Assembly: GCA_005880175.1 (NCBI GenBank)
Contig: VBJR01000401.1
Location: 1 to 6,793 of the forward strand
Source of the DNA: Chloroflexota bacterium
Lineage (GTDB): Bacteria > Chloroflexota > Dormibacteria > Dormibacterales > Dormibacteraceae
Direction: 5' to 3'
DNA: 6,793 nt
Of the stretch, positions 1 through 5,465 are shown piece by piece (the stretch's first letter is position 1; every line of letters begins with the position of its first letter). The position numbers and the translations under genes are program-made. A model generated the notes under the pieces. It was not told where the DNA came from. It did no database searches and was given only the letters and a program-made list of their open reading frames with translations.

Positions 1-52
1 TCTCGAGCGAGCCCGCCCGCCCCACCAATGGCCGAGCGGCTCACGCCTCAAG

Positions 53-451
53 ATGGACGGCAAGATGCCCGACCAACGCACCGCACGCATCAGGCTGACC
101 GTCGGCGAGGCCGACACGGCGAGCTCGATGCGGTCCGGCGACGTGCCGGTCCTCGCCACGCCCCGCGTCATCGCGCTCTGCGAGGAGGCCGCCTGCGCCG
201 CGGTGGCCGGCACGCTGGATCCGGGTACCACGTCGGTCGGAACCTGGATCGAGGTGGAGCACCTGGCGCCGACCCCGATCGGGGCGAGCGTCGTCGCCGT
301 GGCCACGCTCACTCGCGCCGACGGCCGCCGCCTGGAGTTCGACCTGACCGTTTCCGAGGGCGACGCCATGGTCGCGCGTGGTCACCATCGCAGGCAGGTC
401 GTGGATCGTGCGCGGTTCCTCGAGCGTCCGGGCCGCCATCGCGGCACCTAG
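53..451 (+). CDS. FlK-type hotdog-fold acyl-CoA thioesterase
   Basis: A 132-residue single-domain hotdog protein, the usual size for cytosolic thioesterases of the fluoroacetyl-CoA thioesterase (FlK) family, which hydrolyse acyl-CoA to free acid and CoA. The FlK catalytic residues Thr42, Glu50 and His76 have counterparts with identical spacing: T36 in 'LATPRV', E44 in 'LCEEAA' and H70 in 'VEHLAPTPIG'. The 'GTWIEVEHLAPTPIG' strand and the following 'LTRADGRRLEFDLTVSEGD' segment match the family pattern. The family resemblance does not give the substrate; fluoroacetyl-CoA specificity should not be assumed. Start is ATG 53; an in-frame ATG at 65 is an alternative, neither has a clear Shine-Dalgarno, and the frame is open to the window edge, so a start further upstream is possible. 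The frame stays open for 31 codons after the TAG, to a TGA at 545-547. It converges on the minus-strand operon ending at 541. Confidence 0.85.
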   Translation: MDGKMPDQRTARIRLTVGEADTASSMRSGDVPVLATPRVIALCEEAACAAVAGTLDPGTTSVGTWIEVEHLAPTPIGASVVAVATLTRADGRRLEFDLTVSEGDAMVARGHHRRQVVDRARFLERPGRHRGT

Positions 452-469
452 CCACGGGTTCGCGGCGGA

Positions 470-508
470 GTCCCGCTGGAGGCCGTCTACGACGAGCAGC
501 TGCGGGAC
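470..508. terminator. Weak inverted repeat between convergent genes
   Basis: The 89-base gap between the two convergent genes holds a perfect 7-bp inverted repeat, GTCCCGC (470-476) and GCGGGAC (502-508), with a 25-base loop. It sits where a bidirectional terminator would be expected. The loop is long and there is no T-run, so an intrinsic terminator role is only a guess from position. Confidence 0.2.
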
Positions 509-540
509 GCCGCGGGTGGGAGCGCCGCCGCCCAGGTGCG

Positions 541-2195
541 TCAGTGAGCGGCCATCCGGTCGGCGACCGCCAGGCGCTCACGGACCTCGGGCCGGACGTC
601 GCCGAGGCGGACGGCGTCCTGGTATGCCGCGCGAGCGGCGGCCGGATCGGCGGCGGGACCGGGGGCGCCGGTCCGGTCCACGTCCAGGAGCACGTCCCCC
701 GTCTCGGCGGCGTAGACGCTCTCCTCGGGCGCCAGCCGCCTGGCCGCCGCCAGGTCCCGCAGCGCCACGGCGTGCTGGCCCCGCGCCTGCGCCGCCAGCG
801 CGGAGCGGAACCGTGTGTCGGCGGCGACCGGCAGGGTGGCCAGGGCCAGCCCTGCCGCCAGCAGGGCTGCCGCGGCGCCCAGGCCGGCGACCACACCGGC
901 GCGGCGGACGCCCGGCGCCGGCACTGGCGCCGGGTCGGGCCGCCAGGCCACGGTCGCGCTCGCCAGCAGCAGCCACGCCGGGGCGGACGCCGGCAGCCAC
1001 GAGAATCCGGTCTGCAGCGTGGTCTCATACGCCACCAGAGCTGGGCGGCGACTCCTGGCAGGCCCTGCGTCGCGGCCACCTGGAGCAGGTCGTTGTGCGC
1101 CTTGTCGATGGTGTAGCCCGGCGTCCAGTCGCCCGTCGCGAAGCGCGGAAAGACGAGGCCGAAGGCGTCCGGCCCCCAGCCCGTCCAGGGTCGGGCGACG
1201 ATCAGGGGCAGCGAGTCGTGCCAGATGTGCAGCCGGGTCGCCCCCGAGCCGCCGGTCGCGTCGGCCAGCGTGGCCGCCCTCGCCAGGGCCGTGCCGAACC
1301 AGGCTGGGCCGGCGTGTGTGGCGGCGGCCAGCTCGAGGCCCGCGGCGGCCGCCAGCGCGGCCCCGGCGGCGACGGCCGGCCTCCGGCGCGCTGCCCGGGC
1401 GGCCGGCCCGGCGGCCACGATCGCGACGCCGAGCGCCGCCCCCGCCCAGGCCGCGCGGCCGTAGGTGAGCGCGAGGGCGAGGCCCAGGCAGGCGGCCACG
1501 TTCGCTGCCAGCAGGCGCTCCCCGGCCCCGCGCGCGGCCAGCACCTCGTGGGCGGCGAGCGGCAGCAGGAGGGCCAGGAACGTGCCCAGGGCGTTCGCGT
1601 TGCCCATCGTGGAGGCGGCGCGAAGGGAGCCGGCGAACGTGCTCTCGCTCTCCCCCGCGCCGGCCCCGACCGCCGCGCCTCCGATCGCCCACTGGACGGC
1701 GGCGAGGAGCGCGACCACGTAGCCCCCGAGCAGCAGGCACCGGACCAGCGTCCTGGCTTCCCGGCGATCGATCGCCTGGACCGCGAGCCAGAAGAGGAGC
1801 GCGTAGCACGCAATGGTCAGCAGCCCCTCGTAGCGATAGTAGGTGCCGAAGACGGCGACGCCCACGTTGACCGCGAGGGCGGCGGACAGCGCCGCGGAGG
1901 CAACGAACAGCGCGAGCGGGAGGTCGAGCGGCGTGCGCCGCCAGGCCGGCCGGCCGGCGACCGCCCAGGCGGCGAGGCGCAGCCCCGCCAGGGTCAGGAC
2001 CAGCAGCCGGAGCAGGGCCAGCTTGGGCAGCACGAAGACGTCGTACCCGGGCGGCCAGACCGCCAGCGGGAGCGCCACGGCGCCCGTGCGCAGGACCCAC
2101 ACCGCAACGCGGTCGAGGCGGGCTGCCCGGACGGCCCCCGAGGGGGTCGAGGAGCCGGCCGTCGCGGCCGGCTCCTCGTCTCGCACCCGCACCAT
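541..2195 (-). pseudogene. O-antigen ligase/polymerase (Wzy_C-like) membrane protein, frame broken near 1040
   Basis: The first ~385 codons (2195 to ~1040) encode a polytopic membrane protein of the O-antigen ligase superfamily (PF04932), which joins or polymerises glycans on the outer face of the cytoplasmic membrane. Visible hallmarks are many hydrophobic helices from residue 30 on, 'FGTYYRYEGLL' (116-126), 'YGRAAWAG' with a candidate catalytic Arg247, 'ARPWTGWGPDAF' (334-345) and 'KAHNDLLQVAATQGLPG' with His367. Immediately after 'GVAAQLW' this frame turns into low-complexity Arg/Pro sequence, while another frame picks up 'LVAYETTLQTGFSWLPA', two further hydrophobic segments and a repeat-like, helical Ala/Arg-rich tail ending at 541. 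The expected cytoplasmic loop between the two pieces, usually tens of residues, is missing, so this looks like an internal deletion of 3n+1 bases rather than a single-base slip. Start ATG 2195 abuts the stop of the upstream gene (TAGATG), implying translational coupling. Confidence 0.8.
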
Positions 2196-2747
2196 CTACG
2201 CGATGTTGACCTGCTGCGGACCGGCCTGTCCCGTCTGGAACTCGAACCGGAACGTCACCGGGTCGATGCCGGCGGCGAATGCGAACGCGGCCGCCGTCGC
2301 GGTGCCTGGCACGAAGGTGCCGCCGGCCCACGCTGTCACGGTGTAGGTGTGCGCGGCTCCGTCACAGCGCAGGAAGACCGAGCCGGTCGCGTGGCCGCCC
2401 GTCGCGCCGGAGGCCATGTCCGGGTGCTGCTTGATGGTGACCGTGGCCAGGTCGGACCCGCTGGGAACATGCAGGAACGGCCCGCACGTCGCGGTGATCT
2501 CGCCGGTCAGCTTCCACCAGGGCTGGATGGTCCAAGTGGGCCCGATCGTGATCTGGATCGCTCCCTTGCCCGGTGCGGTTGTGTGGTCGCCGCCGGCCTG
2601 CGCGTCGATCGGAGCCGCGGCCGCTGCGACTGCGGCGTTCGCGCCGACCGCACGCAGCGCCGTCCCGGCGCCACCCGTCGTCAGGGCCACCACCAGCAAC
2701 GTCAGCGCGCTGGAGATCGCCAGGGCGAGCTTCGTCCAATATGACAC
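2196..2747 (-). CDS. Secreted protein of unknown function, coupled to O-antigen ligase-like gene
   Basis: A 183-residue protein I do not recognise. Residues 6-36 form a lysine-led hydrophobic segment followed by an Ala-rich stretch ('NAAVAAAAAPIDA'), which reads as a Sec signal peptide or single N-terminal anchor. The mature part is rich in Thr, Gly and aromatic residues with alternating hydrophobic stretches, suggesting a beta-sandwich exported domain. It has two cysteines, C88 ('TATCGPF') and C128 ('FLRCDGA'), able to form a disulphide outside the cell. The start is GTG 2747, chosen because a GAGGAGG ribosome binding site lies 10 bases upstream. Its TAG stop is followed without any gap by the ATG of the membrane glycan-ligase-like gene, so the two are one operon, and a cell-surface role is a reasonable inference; the molecular function is unknown. 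Confidence 0.75.
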   Translation of the reverse strand: MSYWTKLALAISSALTLLVVALTTGGAGTALRAVGANAAVAAAAAPIDAQAGGDHTTAPGKGAIQITIGPTWTIQPWWKLTGEITATCGPFLHVPSGSDLATVTIKQHPDMASGATGGHATGSVFLRCDGAAHTYTVTAWAGGTFVPGTATAAAFAFAAGIDPVTFRFEFQTGQAGPQQVNIA

Positions 2748-2757
2748 TTCCCGTATG

Positions 2758-2764
2758 CCTCCTC
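2758..2764 (-). promoter_or_regulatory. Ribosome binding site for the secreted-protein gene
   Basis: GAGGAGG on the minus strand, 10 bases upstream of the GTG at 2747. It is a near-perfect anti-16S match and decides the GTG start, as no ATG fits at this spacing. Confidence 0.65.
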
Positions 2765-2780
2765 GGTCAGAACCGGGTTG

Positions 2781-2794
2781 GCTGCGGCCGCAGC
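2781..2794. repeat. Perfect 14-bp palindrome in the operon leader
   Basis: GCTGCGGCCGCAGC is a perfect palindrome lying between the proposed -10 box (2808-2813) and the ribosome binding site (2758-2764) of the minus-strand operon. It could be a repressor operator or a leader hairpin; in such GC-rich DNA a chance palindrome of this length is also possible. Confidence 0.4.
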
Positions 2795-2807
2795 AGATGC
2801 GAGGCCG

Positions 2808-2836
2808 AGTGTAGCAATGTCACGGTCGATTGACAC
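2808..2836 (-). promoter_or_regulatory. Sigma-70-type promoter candidate for the minus-strand operon
   Basis: Read on the minus strand: -35 GTGTCA (2836-2831, 4 of 6 consensus), a 17-base spacer, and -10 TACACT (2813-2808, 4 of 6 consensus). Transcription would start near 2801, giving a leader of about 54 bases that contains the palindrome and the ribosome binding site. Position and spacing are right; there is no experimental support. Confidence 0.4.
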
Positions 2837-3161
2837 GCATCGAACTGCGGAGATCGGGACGAGCGGCAGCGAGATGCTCTTCGCGGAGCCGTCGAGCCGG
2901 CGGCGCGCTCGACGCGGTCTCGCAGGTGCTGGCGCACGAGCGGCCACTCCATATCGGCGTTCGCGGACGTGGGCTTTCGCTCAGTTCTCGCCGTGCAACC
3001 CGCTCGAGCTGGTCGGCGTCCTGCAGGAGTCTGGAGGAGGTGCGGGGCGCGGCTGGCGGAGGTGTGCGGTTCGAGTCGCGGGGTGGCCTCTACACTATCG
3101 GCGGGCCGAGCAGCTGGCGCCGTCGCCAGGTTGCCGCCGGCAGATTCGCGACTGGAGATCA
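2837..3161. other. Intergenic stretch with no supportable intact gene
   Basis: About 325 bases between the divergent operons. Frames are open on both strands, but the translations are Arg/Ser-rich and look like GC-driven shadows. One fragment on the minus strand, from ATG 2952 ('MEWPLVRQHLRDRVE'), followed after a change of frame by 'RRLREEHLAAARPDL' and a stop at 2820-2822, has coding-like character and might be a broken small helical protein, but it lacks a ribosome binding site. No tRNA, CRISPR or IS sequence is seen. Confidence 0.4.
3091..3096 (+). promoter_or_regulatory. Possible -10 element upstream of the DUF1023-like gene
   Basis: TACACT 80 bases upstream of the GTG start at 3176, the same hexamer as proposed for the opposite operon. 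No good -35 is seen at 16-18 bases; TTCGAG at 3070-3075 is the nearest candidate, with a 15-base spacer. Weak call. Confidence 0.2.
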
Positions 3162-3168
3162 GGGAGGG
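3162..3168 (+). promoter_or_regulatory. Ribosome binding site setting the GTG start at 3176
   Basis: GGGAGGG lies 7 bases before the GTG at 3176. It indicates that translation of the DUF1023-like gene began here and not at the ATG at 3274, which lies in a different frame and has no comparable site. Confidence 0.5.
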
Positions 3169-3175
3169 CTGTCGG

Positions 3176-4138
3176 GTGACTGAGAGGGTGCTGGCCACCA
3201 CTGCCGCGTTGCAGGCTGCGCGCACGATCCAGACCGTCATCCTCGCGCACAGGCGCCGCGACACCAGGCGTCGATGCGGAACGCCCTGGTGTCGATGAGA
3301 CAGCTCAGCAGCCACGCCGACAGCGCCGTGGTCGACATCACGACGGCCGGCAGCCGCGGACCGCTGGGCGGCTCACCGGCTGGCACCGCACCGGTCACGC
3401 CAATGGCGGGCGCGACGCAGCCGTCTGGCGGCATCGACCCGGCATCGATACCCGCGGGCGACGACCCAGGCGCCAACGCCGCCTGGTGGCGGGCCAACGC
3501 CGACTGGTGGCACAGCCTCAGCCGGGACCAGCAACTCGCGTATTTCCGCGATCACCCGGACCTCGCCGCGCGGGTCGGCTCGCTGGATGGAATCCCGTCC
3601 GACGTCAGGGACGCCGCCAATCGTGCGGTGCTCGCGCAGCAGATGAACAGCTACGTCCCGAACCTGCGACAGAAGCAGACGGCACTCGACCAGCAGCAGT
3701 CCGATCTCCAGCAGGAGCTGGACGGGCTGGAGCTGCAGCGGTCCATGGGGTATGACGTCAGCCAGCAGGAGGCCCAGGTCAGGGCTCAGATGGCCGATGT
3801 CCGCAACCAGCAGCTCCCGGCTGGACAGGCCGCCCCAGCCACCGGACCCGAACGCGGCCTACCTGCTCGGCCTCGACACCAACGGCAGCGGCCACTACAT
3901 CCTCGCTGTTGGCAATCCCGACACGGCAGACAACGTCGTCACATATGTCCCGGGGGTCAACAACACGATGGCCACCTCGAACTGGAGCGTCGACATCACC
4001 AACAACCTCAAGCGCGCTACCGACAGCGCTGTGAGCCAGTCGGCCAACCCGAACCGAAGGACGTCGGTCATCGCATGGATGAACTACGACTCACCGCAGG
4101 GCGTGCAGGCGTTCAACAACCGCTGGACGATAGGATGA
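3176..4138 (+). pseudogene. DUF1023-type alpha/beta-hydrolase, frame-broken and truncated before its catalytic serine
   Basis: Three consecutive open pieces make up one gene. From GTG 3176 the frame gives a helical start ('TTAALQAARTIQTVILAH'), then coding character moves to another frame between about 3241 and 3274 and continues with 'RNALVSMRQLSSHADSAV', a Pro/Gly linker, 'WWHSLSRDQQLAYFRDHPD', 'GIPSDVRDAANRA' and a Gln-rich coiled coil (about 3640-3800). Near 3820-3840 the frame changes again and yields 'AAYLLGLDTNGSGHYILAVG', 'NPDTADNVVTYVPG' and 'TSVIAWMNYDSPQG'. These are hallmarks of DUF1023 (PF06259), a hydrolase family usually found with WXG100-like or coiled N-termini and often exported or phage-associated in Actinomycetota. 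The frame stops at 4136-4138 shortly after 'NYDSPQG', so the G-H-S-Y-G nucleophile region and the rest of the hydrolase fold are absent. Function must be lost even if the frame changes are sequencing errors. Confidence 0.8.
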
Positions 4139-4240
4139 TCCGAACCATCCAGACGGACCGAAGGGTCTGGTCAGGGCCATCGGCGACGGCCTCGGGTCGC
4201 GTCCCGGGAGCGCTGTAAAATCGACGGCACAGCCGCGCGG

Positions 4241-4402
4241 TCACCGATATCTTATGCGGTCAGCGACGCCGGCGCCTGGGCCTTTGCGCTCGGCGCGCAT
4301 CTGTGCCAGTTGACGGTGCTCCAGGGCGGTGAGGGCGAGACCGCGAGCGCTGTCGATGAACAGGTCGAGCACCGCCCACCACAAGCTCAGACCGGGATGC
4401 AT
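4241..4402 (-). CDS. Possible small hypothetical protein with hydrophobic N-terminal helix
   Basis: A 53-residue open frame from ATG 4402 to TGA 4241-4243. It begins with a hydrophobic/amphipathic stretch ('LSLWWAVLDLFIDSARGLAL') and continues with a charged helix ('ALEHRQLAQMRAERKG'); third codon positions are mostly G or C, as in the neighbouring real genes. No ribosome binding site is evident at 4402. A better-placed ATG at 4440-4438, overlapping an upstream TGA in a TGATG arrangement, opens a 17-codon frame ('MSDDLRVQLPAYS...') whose shift into this frame would give a protein of roughly 66 residues, so this may be another frame-broken small gene. No family is recognised. Confidence 0.35.
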   Translation of the reverse strand: MHPGLSLWWAVLDLFIDSARGLALTALEHRQLAQMRAERKGPGAGVADRIRYR

Positions 4403-4589
4403 GAGTAGGCGGGCAGTTGAACTCGCAGGTCGTCACTCATCAGGTGAAGGGCTCCGAGGTGTAGTCGCGGCGTCGGGGGCGCCGGGGCCTACCGGCTGGG
4501 AGGAGCCGTAGACCGACGAAGGCGCTGGCTCGCGTCGGCGCGCCACATTGCTTGACCTGCACCCAGGATTTGTTCCAGCCTGGCTCGCG
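4403..4589. other. Short intergenic stretch
   Basis: Between the small minus-strand frame and the transglutaminase-like gene. The minus strand carries an open tail ending '...RRRDYTSEPFT' at TGA 4442-4440, overlapping the ATG at 4440-4438, which may be the end of a decayed gene. No promoter or ribosome binding site for the downstream plus-strand gene is clear. Confidence 0.3.
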
Positions 4590-5109
4590 ATGGACGAGCT
4601 GGCGTACTACGCGACCCCCAGCCCGATGACCCTGCTGTCCGACGACCCGCGCCTGGCTGGTGTGCCGTCGGACGTCGCGGACATCGCGGGGACCCTCCGG
4701 GGGCTGATGATGCACCGCGTCGAGTTCGATCGCCGGGTCAACCATCGAGGTCACGGAGGAGCGGCGCGGCGAGGAGCAGCTCCGGTCGGCCTCGGCCATG
4801 GTCGCACGCATCGTCGAGCTGGACCCGTCACCGTTGCGCGAGCCTCGGCCCCCAGAGCGCCGCCTGGTCGTCAACTGCCGGCACTTCGCCGTGCTCACCT
4901 GCGCCCTGCTGCGGCGTGTCGGCGTGCCGGCTCGCGCTCGTGTGGGGTTCGCCAGATATCTCGGGCCCCCCGAGTACGCCGACCACTGGATCCTCGAGCG
5001 CTGGCACGGCGGCTGCTGGGTCGGCACTGACCCGGATGCGCCGCCGGGGGCCGACTTCGACCCGCTGGACCTGCCGCCCGGGCGCTTCGTACCGGCCGGG
5101 GACGCATGG
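4590..5109 (+). pseudogene. Transglutaminase-like cysteine hydrolase, frame-broken and C-terminally truncated
   Basis: From ATG 4590 the protein begins 'MDELAYYATPSPMTLLSDD', the typical opening of bacterial transglutaminase-like proteins related to PF01841; a TTG at 4548 gives an unlikely 14-residue extension. The first frame runs to 'MMHRVEFDRR' (~4735), then coding character moves to another frame ('STIEVTEERRGEEQLRSA') consistent with one inserted or two lost bases at about 4731-4740. The second piece holds the papain-like triad: Cys in 'VVNCRHFAVL' (4876-4878), His in 'YADHWILERW' (4984-4986) and Asp in 'VGTDPDA' (5029-5031). It ends its family match at 'PAGDAW' (5107-5109), so a C-terminal part of probably around 100 residues is missing. 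Beyond this point the frame runs without a stop into the helix-turn-helix gene. With catalytic residues present but the fold incomplete, activity is unlikely. Confidence 0.75.
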
Positions 5110-5161
5110 TACGCACCAATCTGCAAGTCCCAGTTGGAGCCGGCTGGCTGGCCTATACGCT

Positions 5162-5179
5162 CGTGCACGCACGTGCACG
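5162..5179. repeat. Two copies of palindrome CGTGCACG, 10 bp apart
   Basis: The 8-bp palindrome CGTGCACG occurs at 5162-5169 and 5172-5179, centre-to-centre distance 10 bp, that is one helical turn. The second copy covers the GTG that I propose as start of the helix-turn-helix gene. The layout resembles a tandem operator for a dimeric regulator, but function is inferred only from geometry. Confidence 0.4.
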
Positions 5180-5370
5180 ACTGGCTCAGCTTGAAGGAAG
5201 CCGCGCATTACCTACGCGTCTCCCGTCGGACCATGTACAACCTGATGGACCGCGGTGTCCTCCGTTGTCACGAGATCCCCGGCCTCCGGGGTCGCTGGTT
5301 CAAGCGGGAGGAGCTTGACGCGCTGCGTCGGCCCGGGGGCACGTCACCCGGGGGATCCCTCGGCGAATAG
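5173..5370 (+). CDS. Excisionase/MerR-like helix-turn-helix DNA-binding protein
   Basis: A 65-residue protein that is almost wholly one HTH_17/excisionase-family domain: 'DWLSLKEAAHYLRVSRRTMYNLMDRG' is the helix-turn-helix core (about residues 3-28), followed by the wing-like 'GLRGRWFKREELDAL' and a short Pro/Gly tail. Proteins of this type bind DNA as excisionases of integrative elements or as small regulators. The frame is open upstream through the truncated transglutaminase, so an actual fusion protein is possible; GTG 5173 is chosen because the conserved domain begins two codons later and the family is usually stand-alone at about this size. No convincing ribosome binding site precedes it. 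No integrase is visible in the window. It ends 95 bases before the restriction-modification gene on the same strand and could regulate it or belong to a lost mobile element. Confidence 0.6.
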   Translation: MHDWLSLKEAAHYLRVSRRTMYNLMDRGVLRCHEIPGLRGRWFKREELDALRRPGGTSPGGSLGE

Positions 5371-5381
5371 GCCTCGGCGAA
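5358..5381 (+). repeat. Direct repeat CCTCGGCGAA x2 across the stop codon
   Basis: CCTCGGCGAA occurs at 5358-5367 and again at 5372-5381, a 14-base period, spanning the TAG of the helix-turn-helix gene. Just upstream CCCGGGGG is also repeated (5332-5339 and 5347-5354). These may be binding-site repeats or slippage products. Confidence 0.4.
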
Positions 5382-5425
5382 GGCCATGCGTGGTCGGTGC
5401 TCAATCCGACGCCCTTCCAGGGCGC

Positions 5426-5438
5426 GGAGGTATCCTCC
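5426..5438 (+). promoter_or_regulatory. Small inverted repeat with -10-like core upstream of the RM gene
   Basis: GGAGG-TAT-CCTCC forms a 5-bp inverted repeat 28 bases before the ATG at 5466 and contains TATCCT (5431-5436), a 4-of-6 match to a -10 box. No -35 is recognisable. It may be a promoter with an overlapping operator, or chance. Confidence 0.2.
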
Positions 5439-5465
5439 CCCGATCGTGACTCAGGACAACCTGTT

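Noticed and set aside
28..2744. Long open frames on the plus strand (28-1116 and 378-2744) opposite the ligase and secreted-protein genes
   Set aside because: Their translations are Arg/Pro/Gly-rich with no recognisable domains, as expected for antisense frames of high-GC genes; the minus-strand products have clear membrane and family motifs.
2830..2835. Perfect TTGACA on the plus strand as a -35 box
   Set aside because: No -10-like hexamer at 16-18 bases downstream; the same bases serve better as the minus-strand -35.
2820..2952. Minus-strand small gene starting 'MEWPLVRQH' with a frame change into 'RRLREEHLAAARPDL'
   Set aside because: Coding-like, but it needs a frame change and has no ribosome binding site, and it overlaps the promoter proposed for the operon; not strong enough to annotate as a gene.
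2830..3183. Plus-strand frame of 117 codons in the intergenic region
   Set aside because: Arg/Ser/Gly-rich, no ribosome binding site, no family resemblance; it runs past the real GTG start at 3176.
4149..4170. Hairpin CCAGAC/GTCTGG after the DUF1023 remnant as a terminator
   Set aside because: Only a 6-bp stem with a 10-base loop that competes with another pairing, and no T-run follows.
4440..5168. A 242-codon minus-strand frame opposite the transglutaminase-like gene
   Set aside because: Low-complexity Ser/Arg/Pro translation antisense to a gene with a clear Cys-His-Asp triad.
5397..5465. GTG at 5397 as the start of the restriction-modification gene
   Set aside because: The 23 added residues look unconserved and cover a promoter-like and repeat-containing stretch; ATG 5466 has an AGGA at suitable distance.
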